This document shows, piece by piece, positions 14,659 through 22,371 of a stretch of DNA of 32,522 bases. A model generated the notes under the pieces. It saw only the letters and a list, made by a program, of their open reading frames with translations, was not told where the DNA came from and ran no database searches. A program made the position numbers and the translations under genes. Source of the stretch: Guillardia theta CCMP2712 (Eukaryota > Cryptophyceae > Pyrenomonadales > Geminigeraceae); NCBI RefSeq assembly GCF_000315625.1, contig NW_005434560.1, positions 57,978 to 90,499 on the forward strand, in the 5' to 3' direction. The stretch's first letter is position 1, and the number at the start of each line of letters is the position of its first letter.

Positions 14659-14677
14659 GCCTTCCTTGCAATACCTG

Positions 14678-14687
14678 TTTTATATCC
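14678..14687 (-). promoter_or_regulatory. TATA box GGATATAAAA of the six-segment membrane protein gene
   Basis: It sits in the 30-base spacer directly after the stop of the large cysteine-rich gene. Confidence 0.6.
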
Positions 14688-14688
14688 T

Positions 14689-17544
14689 TCACTTGTAACG
14701 ACAACACACGAGGGCCATGCCGACGAAGCCAACGAGGCAGGCAAACCCCGCCGCCGCGAGCCCCGTCGCTTCCCGGCTGTAGCCCATCACGTGGGGGCGG
14801 TAGGTGTCGTTGAAGGGGTTCTGGATCAGCACGCGGCGGGTGTTGAGCACGATGTCGAGGTAGTCGGCGTAGACCATGCAGGTGAAGCGCTGCTGGATGG
14901 GGTCCTGCACCGCGATCCTCCCCGGTGTGCATATCCACGTGCAGCCGGAGGTCCAGATGGCGTACTGCGGAGGGATGGCGTTGGTGCAGGGCTCGCAGAG
15001 GAGCTGCGGGCTGAGGTACTGCCCCGGGGGGCACGAGGAGGGCGGCGTCTGGAGCGGTGCCGGGGTTGGGATGATGTCGCTGGCGCGGGTGACGCAGGCC
15101 AGCCCCCCCGTGGCGTTCCTCCCGAGCACCGTCCCCACCGCGCACCTCCAGGTGCAGGAGTAGGGCTGGTAGGGTTCACCAGAGGTAAGGTACAGGACGC
15201 TGTGGTTCTGCTCGAGGCCGTTGCGGCACAGGGAGCATCCTTCATAGGAATTGCTGGCCTTGCAGTCGTCGAAGTAGGTACCCACCCCGCACACCCTCCT
15301 AGGGTCGCAGAAGCCGCAGTAACTTGCGTTGTGCCTGACATAGTCTGGTATGCATTCCACGATGCACTCCGCTAGGAATCTGGCGTGCTGGGGGAGCGGG
15401 TTCAGGCACCGGTCGCAGACGCGGTCCGCATAGTCGGAGCAAGGGGCGGCGGTGAAGTATCCAGGGTCACAGGATACCGAACAGGGCCTGCAAGAAGCGT
15501 CTGAGGTGGGAGTGCAGGTCTGGATGTAGTTGGAAGAGAGGTTGCATGAGAGAGAGGCTTCGGGGGTGCAGGCTGTGCAATTGGTGAGCGCTGAAGGTGA
15601 CCAGTACGAGGTGGAGCACTGGTTGGGGCAGGAGTCCGAATCTTCGAAGAGACCCTCCGCGGTATACTCCCTGTGGGGGTCTGCCAAGGAAGTACAGGGG
15701 AGGCAGGTGGCTTGCAGGTGGCATCCGGACTGGTACTCACCTGGAAGGCAAGCCTTCCCAGGGCAGTAGATGCAGTTCTGTGGCTTCGAGGCAGTGGGGC
15801 TCTTGACGTAATTTACATCGCAAACGTAGGAGCAGCCCGCAGTGTAGGCACCGTTTGATAAAGCCGTTTCCATGCAGGGGTTGCAGACGGTTAGGTTGAA
15901 GCGCCTCTCTGAAAACGTCCTATTGTCTGCCCTTGTTTTAGCCTCCCAGAACGGCAGCGTAAAGGCCACCTCGGAAGTTGCCGGGTAGTACCCCGCGTCG
16001 CACACGACTGGGCAATCCTCATCCATCCCGGTGGCATACCCCGTGTATCTCCCGTGCTGCAGCCCCACGCAGGCGACGGCCAGCGCGTTCTGGACTTGCG
16101 TGCACGATAGTGTACGATGTGGGGTGGAGTTTCGCAGCTCCCATCCCGCGAATGGAAGGGTACGGCACGGCAGGCAGTTGGGCTCCCGGCGGTAGGAGCC
16201 CTGCGCGCACTGCGTGATGCAGTTATCCGAGTCGAAGGGTATACCGGGCGTGATGAACTCTTCAAACGTTTCGTAAGCTGCGATCGTAGACCTTTTGGTT
16301 GTGCACTCTTGACAGGGAGCTCCGACGACTGCCTGACACTCCGCCCGGTGCTGGCCCACGGTGCAGGACGACGTGGGGCATGCCAGGCACGCGCTGGAGT
16401 TGGCCGCGTAGTACCCTTGGAAGCACTCGTACTCGCACACATTGGGGAGCCAGCTGGCGAAGGCGGGAAGGGCCTCCGCGCAGGTCACGCATATCGGGGT
16501 CCCGTCCGGGTTGCAGCCTTGGAAGGCCGAGCCGGGAAGGCAGGTGGTGTTGCAGCGCACGCAGCGGTCGTTTGTGAAGAAGTATTCACTGAAGAGGCAG
16601 CGGTAGGAGCACGCCATCGGGTGGAGGGTGAGGTGCAGGCTTCCTGTCCCTAGGCCGGGTGGGCCTTCCGTGACGAGGGGGTACTTCGCTGTCCCCCGCC
16701 AGCTCAGGTACACCGGGAGCGTGCAGATGTGCCGGAGCGACACGCTGCTAGAGAGGTCCTTGGTGCAGATCGGGACCTTCTCGTCATTGACCTCCATCCA
16801 CACGGAGAGGCTGCCGGCTATAGCCGCATGGGTGAAGACGAGGTGGAACTGCCGGACCCCGAAGGGGAGGGTGGCGGGGAGTGTGCCTTCGCCGTAGATT
16901 TCCTGGAGGTTGGCCTCGTGCGGGAAATTGAGCTGTGCACCGGAACACAGTTCGATGCCGTCTGCTGTATTGCAGGTGGGGGCGCCGTACAGGAAGTTGG
17001 GGACCACGCTGAACTCGTCGAGGTAGAGGTCCGTCCAGACGATGGGGGTGAAACCCACCGATAGCACCGCGGAAGATGAGTAGTAATCGAAGCCGGTGAG
17101 GATGGCGATGTCCCATATTGCCTGCGATTGAAGGGTGATAGTCAGGGAATTACCGAGTGTGATCCGTGCTTCTGCGTTCTGCGTCGTCTTGTAGTGGAAA
17201 GACACGACCCAACCATTGATCTTTCCATCTGCGGAAGACAGGTCTAATGCGCCTATCCTCAGCGTCTTTGTACCTGCGAATAGCTTTAAGAAGAGGACCG
17301 TGTCGCCCATTTGGTTGTTGTTCTGCGGTATGGCGTACGCGACCGCGTCCGTCTCCCACTGCGGGGTGCCCGGTTGGACGAAGCGGTTCTCCAAGGGTAG
17401 GAGCTGGAGGTTGTCCTGCCAAGTCAGGTCCCCGTCCCAGTAGCAGCGGGTGGGGAAGAGGAACACCTGCGGATCTGCGAGCGAGTTGTAAGAGGCACTC
17501 CCGAACCCGTTGATCTGCCCGACAACTTGGTTCCCCTGACGCAC
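14689..17544 (-). CDS. Cysteine-rich membrane glycoprotein, C-terminal part (frame broken from the N-terminal part)
   Basis: This 951-codon frame has no ATG near its 5' end. Its first usable codons overlap, in another frame, the end of the preceding cysteine-rich ORF, so it is best read as the continuation of that gene after a one-base frame break near 17531-17538. It begins with a beta-rich, lectin-like stretch of about 300 residues with few cysteines (to about SLHLTLHPMACSY). A long region of CxxC / C-x(5-12)-C modules follows, resembling TNF-receptor, GCC2/GCC3 or furin-like repeats, with many N-x-S/T sequons. A final transmembrane segment (FACLVGFVGMALVCC) and the tail RYK end it. It is a type I surface protein, probably an envelope or receptor-binding protein; that role is inferred. 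Confidence 0.8.
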   Translation of the reverse strand: MRQGNQVVGQINGFGSASYNSLADPQVFLFPTRCYWDGDLTWQDNLQLLPLENRFVQPGTPQWETDAVAYAIPQNNNQMGDTVLFLKLFAGTKTLRIGALDLSSADGKINGWVVSFHYKTTQNAEARITLGNSLTITLQSQAIWDIAILTGFDYYSSSAVLSVGFTPIVWTDLYLDEFSVVPNFLYGAPTCNTADGIELCSGAQLNFPHEANLQEIYGEGTLPATLPFGVRQFHLVFTHAAIAGSLSVWMEVNDEKVPICTKDLSSSVSLRHICTLPVYLSWRGTAKYPLVTEGPPGLGTGSLHLTLHPMACSYRCLFSEYFFTNDRCVRCNTTCLPGSAFQGCNPDGTPICVTCAEALPAFASWLPNVCEYECFQGYYAANSSACLACPTSSCTVGQHRAECQAVVGAPCQECTTKRSTIAAYETFEEFITPGIPFDSDNCITQCAQGSYRREPNCLPCRTLPFAGWELRNSTPHRTLSCTQVQNALAVACVGLQHGRYTGYATGMDEDCPVVCDAGYYPATSEVAFTLPFWEAKTRADNRTFSERRFNLTVCNPCMETALSNGAYTAGCSYVCDVNYVKSPTASKPQNCIYCPGKACLPGEYQSGCHLQATCLPCTSLADPHREYTAEGLFEDSDSCPNQCSTSYWSPSALTNCTACTPEASLSCNLSSNYIQTCTPTSDASCRPCSVSCDPGYFTAAPCSDYADRVCDRCLNPLPQHARFLAECIVECIPDYVRHNASYCGFCDPRRVCGVGTYFDDCKASNSYEGCSLCRNGLEQNHSVLYLTSGEPYQPYSCTWRCAVGTVLGRNATGGLACVTRASDIIPTPAPLQTPPSSCPPGQYLSPQLLCEPCTNAIPPQYAIWTSGCTWICTPGRIAVQDPIQQRFTCMVYADYLDIVLNTRRVLIQNPFNDTYRPHVMGYSREATGLAAAGFACLVGFVGMALVCCRYK

Positions 17545-20186
17545 AGGGTGTTTTCGTAGGCCACCGCCCGCTTGAGGATCATGAGGTTCTCAAAGCTGCC
17601 GATCCGGGAGTTTGAAACCTTGTCAATCCAGTTGGTTTCCATGGAATACGCCCCCGCGCCCACGATGATCCCGTCGATGTTCGTGTGTGTGTTGATGCAC
17701 TCCTCGCAGTACGCCTTCCGCGGTGGGGAGCAGGGAATGGGGAACGTTACCCCGCTGCAGGTCGGTGCGTCCCCGCAGGGCTCCGTGCAGACTTGTTCGA
17801 GAGATATGCCGGTGTAACCCTGCTGGCAGGTGACCTGGCAGGACAGCCTCTCCGTGGCTTTGTAGATGACGGCATTGGGAGAGACGACAGGGAAGCATGT
17901 CTGGCAGTGCTGCTGGGGGGTGCAGGCCGCCTGGGTCCCTGCGGATGTGTCGCTGCACTGGCACGATGCCACGTACTCCCCGGCAAGGCAGGTGGAGGCC
18001 AGCGAGTAGCAGTCGAAGCAGCTCCCGTACCTTGGAGTCGGGTTGCCCTCCCCGCGGCTGAACCCCTGGCAGTCGTACCTCCCGAAGAGGGCGTACTGCG
18101 GGTCGTTGGACAGCTCCGTGCGGAATGCAGTGTTGCACACCTCGAAGGGGAGGGCTGCGCACGACAGGTAGCTGAAGCCCGGCACATCCGACTGGTTCAC
18201 GAAGAGCAAGCCCTGCCCCACATCCTGTTTCGTGGTGCTATCGAAGCCCAAGGCAACGCAATATTTGCACTCGTCCGTGACAGTGTGGGTGGGGCTCTGC
18301 TTCAAGACAGCGCAAACAGGTGAACCGCAGTCCACACAGGTGCTGGTAGGCTCCCGGTCCGGGCACACCTTGTCCCCGCTGTATTTGGTATACGGGGTGA
18401 CGGAGTTCCAGTACTCGCAGAAGCCACCGCAGGACTGTACACAGTGGACGCTGTCGATGGAGTGGTTCGTCGCTCCGTCGCAGTAGTGGCAGGAAGACTC
18501 ACCGTAGCCGGAATACTGGTCAAAGGGACAGGGCTTGCAGTAGTCAATCTCCGGGGCACCGTCCTGGTACGTGCCGGGTTCACACGGGACACAGACATAC
18601 ACGACGTTGGTGCCCTGGTCCGGGAGGAGCTGTAGCTTCGTCCCACGTGGACAGTCTTTGCACGCCGTTTGCTGTTGGTTGGGCTCTTGTCCGAGGGGGC
18701 AGAACTTACACCCGATGTCGTAGTCCGTGGAGTACGTGTGGGAGGGGCAGCGGGCACACATGTAATACGCGGTCAGCAACTCCCCTTGATACGTCAGGCA
18801 GTTCGTCTCCTCTTCCGTCAATGCGTCCTTGCTCTGGTACTTCACGTAGTACCCCGCACGGCAGGCGCACTGTGCAAAGGCGTACCCGCCCGACACGATC
18901 GTGGTCATGATGATGCGGTTCACAGTACAGTAGCGTTCGAAGGGGGACATACAATACTCGTGTTCGATCCAGGTCATCGTGGGGGTCATGCCATCCGATT
19001 GATACTGCTGCGAGAGCATGGAGGCAGTCTTGGGTGCACATACCGTATCAAAGACGTGGTATGCAGTGGAGTAGATATAACCCCCGTCATTGGCTATTCT
19101 GCAGGAGCTTCCTTGCTGGCAGACCTGTGATGTGCCACAATTGGGGACATACTGGTTGTAAACGCCCATAGAGAGGCATGTCTCCGGGCATGGTACACAT
19201 GTGCCCACACTGAATGCACGTGAAGTGTCGGCGCCATCTACCCCACAGCCTATCTTCACCTCATTCGGATTTGCACAGGCGCAGTCGATGCATTCGATGT
19301 CGGACAAACCTCTCGAACAAACGTAGTCTGGATTTCTGTATTGTCCTTCTGGACAGTACTTGTTCGTGGCAGTCGTACAGGATGTACAGGTCCCAGGGTT
19401 AAAACCACCACAGTCTTTCAACCATTCCGTAGCAGAACATTTTTGTGCTCGATTGATGCACCAATCGCAGGTCCCTGGCCCGTTTATGCCGCTACATCCG
19501 GTGGTATACTGGTTTCCATATCCCTCCTGGTAGCCATTGCATGATGTGCAAGCAGTACATGTCCCGGAGCTGGTTCCCGTGCATCCCGATCTGTATTCGA
19601 CAACCAGCCCACTCACAGTATCACATACAGGGCAATCATTACACACACGGTTCTGCGTTACTCCACCCTCTTGGCAGTCTCTGAATTGGTATTTCCCTGT
19701 CTCACATGCTCCTCGACAATCGGTACACACGCGGTTCTGAGTTACTGCGCCCTCTTGGCAGTCTTTGCTTTGATATGTATCTGCACCACATCCACTCCGA
19801 CAAGTAGTACATTGACGGTTAGTACTAGCTCCATTAGCTCTACAGGCAGTTGTTTCATATTCATTTGAACTACATTGATAACAAGCAGCGCACGTAGTTT
19901 GGTAAATACTAATACAAATCCCTGTTTGATAGTTGTCGCCAGTACAGGTAGTACATGCCCCGCACGCGTTCTGTCCTGAGATTCTATAGTAATTAGCAGC
20001 GCATCCACATAATTCCCACAAACCTGATCTACTGATTGATACCACCCCGGTACCTGTACAGCAGCTAGTGAGACAAAAGGTGATTTCCCATTGGTCGACG
20101 TTTACAGCGCCACAATACTGAATGCAAGACCACAACACTGAAAGCGACAATAGCGCTGTACATCTCATATTTTTCATATTCAACAT
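17424..20186 (-). CDS. Cysteine-rich membrane glycoprotein, N-terminal part
   Basis: It starts at the ATG at 20186 with a cleavable signal peptide (hydrophobic core ALLSLSVLWSCIQYC). The body is an extracellular array of cysteine-rich modules with C-x-x-C, CxxCP and GxYQ motifs like TNF-receptor, ephrin-receptor-like or GCC2/GCC3 repeats. Two adjacent modules are near-identical (DCQEGAVTQNRVCTDC and DCQEGGVTQNRVCNDC, period 84 bases). After about residue 884 the frame goes out of register: the last 35 or so codons to the stop at 17424 look non-coding, while the frame that continues at 17544 is cysteine-rich and natural. Sum of both parts is about 1,832 residues. The N-terminal 250 codons are AT-richer than the rest. 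A TATA-like box lies inside the end of the upstream gene. Confidence 0.85.
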   Translation of the reverse strand: MLNMKNMRCTALLSLSVLWSCIQYCGAVNVDQWEITFCLTSCCTGTGVVSISRSGLWELCGCAANYYRISGQNACGACTTCTGDNYQTGICISIYQTTCAACYQCSSNEYETTACRANGASTNRQCTTCRSGCGADTYQSKDCQEGAVTQNRVCTDCRGACETGKYQFRDCQEGGVTQNRVCNDCPVCDTVSGLVVEYRSGCTGTSSGTCTACTSCNGYQEGYGNQYTTGCSGINGPGTCDWCINRAQKCSATEWLKDCGGFNPGTCTSCTTATNKYCPEGQYRNPDYVCSRGLSDIECIDCACANPNEVKIGCGVDGADTSRAFSVGTCVPCPETCLSMGVYNQYVPNCGTSQVCQQGSSCRIANDGGYIYSTAYHVFDTVCAPKTASMLSQQYQSDGMTPTMTWIEHEYCMSPFERYCTVNRIIMTTIVSGGYAFAQCACRAGYYVKYQSKDALTEEETNCLTYQGELLTAYYMCARCPSHTYSTDYDIGCKFCPLGQEPNQQQTACKDCPRGTKLQLLPDQGTNVVYVCVPCEPGTYQDGAPEIDYCKPCPFDQYSGYGESSCHYCDGATNHSIDSVHCVQSCGGFCEYWNSVTPYTKYSGDKVCPDREPTSTCVDCGSPVCAVLKQSPTHTVTDECKYCVALGFDSTTKQDVGQGLLFVNQSDVPGFSYLSCAALPFEVCNTAFRTELSNDPQYALFGRYDCQGFSRGEGNPTPRYGSCFDCYSLASTCLAGEYVASCQCSDTSAGTQAACTPQQHCQTCFPVVSPNAVIYKATERLSCQVTCQQGYTGISLEQVCTEPCGDAPTCSGVTFPIPCSPPRKAYCEECINTHTNIDGIIVGAGAYSMETNWIDKVSNSRIGSFENLMILKRAVAYENTLCVRGTKLSGRSTGSGVPLTTRSQIRRCSSSPPAATGTGT
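17531..17538 (-). other. Frame break at a four-G run in the cysteine-rich glycoprotein gene
   Basis: The coding strand reads CAGGGGAA here (plus strand TTCCCCTG). Up to this point one frame is clearly coding and after it another frame is. A single missing base in the G run would explain it. Confidence 0.7.
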
Positions 20187-20189
20187 ACT

Positions 20190-21098
20190 CTACAAATCTT
20201 TAATAACAAACCTAGAAACAAACCAAGCGAACACACAGACCACCACGAAGCTCGCATCCCCCTCGAACGGGAAGAGGAACGACCTCCGAAACCCGACGTA
20301 GTGGGTCAAGGCCACGACGGTGGCATCAAAGAGGAGCAGCAGGGTCTCGCACGCCAGTTCGTCGCTCCGGACATCCTTCCCCTCCGCCCATCTCCCGACC
20401 TGGAGCTCCAGGAGTTTATAGAAGCTTCTTAGGGTGAGCATGACGAGGAGGATCCCGACGTATGGATTCGCGAGGGTCTTGTACACGCTCTGGGTGAGCA
20501 AGAGAAGTATCCCTGTGTTCAGGTTGAAGGTGAGGAAGTGGGCGACGCGGTGCCTTACGTCTGTGGTCAGGACCTTGTAGCTGAGTACAGCGAAGTGTAT
20601 GGCGATGTAGACGATCATGACGACGGCGTATGCGATCTCCTCGTTGAGGACGAGCTCGCTTCCAGCGAGGGTGTACCCCACGGAGAGTCCCACGGTGGTA
20701 GCAACCCCTCCGACCTCCACGGCGCGGGCGGTCCAGCGGAGGTACGATTCCGGGTGTACCGGGGTGGTTGTCTTCTGTTGGTCCTGGAATAACAGATGGG
20801 AGAGGTTCTGGGCGGTGCAGCTGACGAGGTAGATGCTGGTGAGGCTGATGACGACGTAGAGCCAGGTCGGGGTGGCCATCCTGCGGTGGTAGGTGCGCTC
20901 CCCATCCCAGAGCACATCCAGCCTCTCCCCGATCGCGTCGCAGACGGAGACGTCGTAGACCCCCGCTGGGTTGACAATGATCCTTCCCGTCCCCGCCGAG
21001 CTACATCCTACCTCCGCAATCGGGTAGATCTCGGGAGACACGCCTGACACGTTCCCCGAGATGAAGGTCGAGCCGATCGGGAAGAAGCGGCTTCCCCG
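20190..21098 (-). CDS. Seven-segment membrane protein, C-terminal part (frame broken from its signal peptide)
   Basis: The frame is open from a stop at 21099-21101 down to 20190. After about 70 residues of ectodomain (SGVSPEIYPIAEVGCSS onward) there are seven hydrophobic segments, seen in order as TWLYVVISLTSIYLVS, VATTVGLSVGYTLAG, AYAVVMIVYIAIHFAVL, LTFNLNTGILLLLT, YVGILLVMLTLRSFY, TLLLLFDATVVALTHYV and SFVVVCVFAWFVSRFVI. There is no ATG before MATPTW, which is the first segment. The gene must therefore either start there (about 225 aa) or, more likely, continue from the signal-peptide ORF in the next frame. It has no recognisable GPCR signature such as DRY or NPxxY. The family is unknown. 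Confidence 0.7.
   Translation of the reverse strand, partial: RGSRFFPIGSTFISGNVSGVSPEIYPIAEVGCSSAGTGRIIVNPAGVYDVSVCDAIGERLDVLWDGERTYHRRMATPTWLYVVISLTSIYLVSCTAQNLSHLLFQDQQKTTTPVHPESYLRWTARAVEVGGVATTVGLSVGYTLAGSELVLNEEIAYAVVMIVYIAIHFAVLSYKVLTTDVRHRVAHFLTFNLNTGILLLLTQSVYKTLANPYVGILLVMLTLRSFYKLLELQVGRWAEGKDVRSDELACETLLLLFDATVVALTHYVGFRRSFLFPFEGDASFVVVCVFAWFVSRFVIKDL
20198..20207 (-). promoter_or_regulatory. TATA-like box of the cysteine-rich glycoprotein gene
   Basis: GTTATTAAAG on the coding strand lies 12-21 bases before the ATG, inside the last codons of the seven-segment gene. It is close to the start, and no better box was seen. Confidence 0.4.
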
Positions 21099-21388
21099 TC
21101 AGTGGTGCACAGGGATGACGGGCCCGGGCGGCACGGGATTGCCTCCCACCCCTCCGTCCGGATCCCGTCGGCTCGGATGAACAGGATTCCCCTCTCGTTG
21201 ATCCGGACGCCGCGGCTGGAGCGGAGGAGCTGGTGTGTGTCCCCGCCTGTCCACCGGATCAACCTCTGTCCCTCCGCCGTCACTGCCGTCGGCATACCCT
21301 GGTCGGAGAGGCTCAAGAAGTACGCGGCTGCTGCCTGGAATGTTCCCAGAAGGGTGAGCGTGGGAAGCATGATGGGACGGTATCCCAT
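21008..21388 (-). CDS. Seven-segment membrane protein, N-terminal part with signal peptide
   Basis: The ATG at 21388 (or 21370) gives a signal peptide (MLPTLTLLGTFQAAAAYFLS). An ectodomain follows, with RLIRWTGGDTHQLLRSSRG and IPCRPGPSSLCTTDGEA. Beyond about residue 98 the frame turns into Ser/Arg-rich, non-coding-looking sequence and stops at 21008. The companion frame becomes coding at the same point, at a GGGGAA run. With one base restored the gene would be about 399 residues: signal peptide, ~150-residue ectodomain and seven segments. A GTATTTAGC box (rc of 21436-21445) is 48 bases from the ATG. Confidence 0.65.
   Translation of the reverse strand: MGYRPIMLPTLTLLGTFQAAAAYFLSLSDQGMPTAVTAEGQRLIRWTGGDTHQLLRSSRGVRINERGILFIRADGIRTEGWEAIPCRPGPSSLCTTDGEAASSRSARPSSRGTCQACLPRSTRLRR
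21092..21097 (-). other. Frame break at a four-G run in the seven-segment protein gene
   Basis: The coding strand reads GGGGAA (plus strand TTCCCC). It is the same motif, in the same direction of shift, as the break in the neighbouring glycoprotein gene. Confidence 0.65.
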
Positions 21389-21435
21389 GTCCCGTCTCAC
21401 CGTCCTCCGAATCAAAATAGCCGGGCTGCACCCTT

Positions 21436-21445
21436 GCTAAATACG
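21436..21445 (-). promoter_or_regulatory. TATA-like box of the seven-segment protein gene
   Basis: CGTATTTAGC on the coding strand lies 48-57 bases before the ATG at 21388. Another good box, GTATAAG (rc of 21518-21524), lies further upstream, 33 bases before an ATG at 21485 that opens only a non-coding-looking frame. Confidence 0.45.
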
Positions 21446-21534
21446 TCGCGGAAAGGTACCGCAATGCGTACCTCCAGTGCACCATCCTACTTGGGTCCGG
21501 TCGGTAGCCCCGCCCGTCTTATACACCATCGGGC

Positions 21535-22200
21535 TCAAAAAAGAAGATCTTGCGCCTCGGGCATCATTCTTTGCACGCAGGTCATTGTCCTCCAGAGGAT
21601 GCGCTTCGTGTTGTTGAGGCGGGGTCCCATGTCAGCATCGCGGACCTTATCGGTGATCTCTGAGATGCACTCCTTTAGTTTGTCGAACATGGTTCGATCA
21701 CCTATGCTGGTTTTGTAGGCCGTGTGTGTGGACTGATACTTGGAGTGTACTTCATTGAAGACATCATCCAGATCCTTGCAAGTCTGGAGCAGCTGGCCAA
21801 ACTGGTCAAAGACCTCGTTGATCTGCGCCGTGCCATCGTCATTGTCAACATTGGTGATCCCATCAAAGAAGCTCATCATGATGGGGGCGCAGTTCTGCAT
21901 GTGAATATCCACGATCTTCATGCAGTCTACCCGGACCTCCAGAGAGTTACGGAAGTTATCACTGTCAATGAGTGTGTAACGCATTGGGAATATCTTTTCC
22001 AGCTGCAGGACATTCAATAGTGTCTGGAAGAAACAGATGATATATTCTAGCTTCTTCTTCCTGGTGGACACAGTAGAACTGTACAACAGCTTGATGACAG
22101 CTTGATTAAGCTCTTCAATGTTGGATTCAAGCGCATGGAGCTTTTCTAAATCTTCTTTGGGTATCCCTGTCTCATCCTTGATCTTGAGCCACTTGCCCAT
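21535..22200 (-). CDS. Hypothetical 221-aa helical protein
   Basis: This is an unrecognised, mainly alpha-helical protein (KEDLEKLHALESNIEELNQAV..., later DQFGQLLQTCKDLDDVFNEVH) with no signal peptide. One moderately hydrophobic helix (YIICFFQTLLNVLQL) is present but is probably buried rather than membrane-spanning. The ATG at 22200 (MGKWLKIKDETGIP) is chosen because the TATA-like GTATTTAAC (rc of 22231-22240) is 31 bases upstream; the open frame extends to 22356 through low-complexity Lys codons. It is divergent from the nuclease gene. Its size and helical character are like the 222-aa protein at 31537-32205, but I see no convincing alignment. Confidence 0.75.
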   Translation of the reverse strand: MGKWLKIKDETGIPKEDLEKLHALESNIEELNQAVIKLLYSSTVSTRKKKLEYIICFFQTLLNVLQLEKIFPMRYTLIDSDNFRNSLEVRVDCMKIVDIHMQNCAPIMMSFFDGITNVDNDDGTAQINEVFDQFGQLLQTCKDLDDVFNEVHSKYQSTHTAYKTSIGDRTMFDKLKECISEITDKVRDADMGPRLNNTKRILWRTMTCVQRMMPEAQDLLF

Positions 22201-22230
22201 AATCCTTGCCCTTCTCAACAATACCATCAT

Positions 22231-22240
22231 GTTAAATACA
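22231..22240. promoter_or_regulatory. TATA-like box between divergent genes
   Basis: TGTATTTAAC on the minus strand serves the 221-aa gene. The T8 run at 22311-22318 is the nearest candidate element for the nuclease gene on the plus strand. Confidence 0.5.
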
Positions 22241-22371
22241 CACCATTGTGCAGTGACGATACGGAGAAGATGGTGCGTCGTGATTTTTTGTTTCTTCTCT
22301 TTTTTCTTTCTTTTTTTTGGGTCCAGTGGGGACGGGCGTCGCTTGGCACAGTCCAATGCAAAAAAAATCGA

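Noticed and set aside
14251-15375. 374-aa plus-strand frame opposite the six-segment and cysteine-rich genes
   Set aside because: Shadow of GC-rich coding DNA; composition dominated by Val, Ala, Gly, Arg, His and no hydrophobic core.
21099-21485. 128-aa minus-strand frame with a good TATA box (GTATAAG) 33 bases upstream
   Set aside because: Most of it overlaps the signal-peptide ORF in another frame and is Pro/Arg/Gly-rich; possible only as a short upstream ORF.
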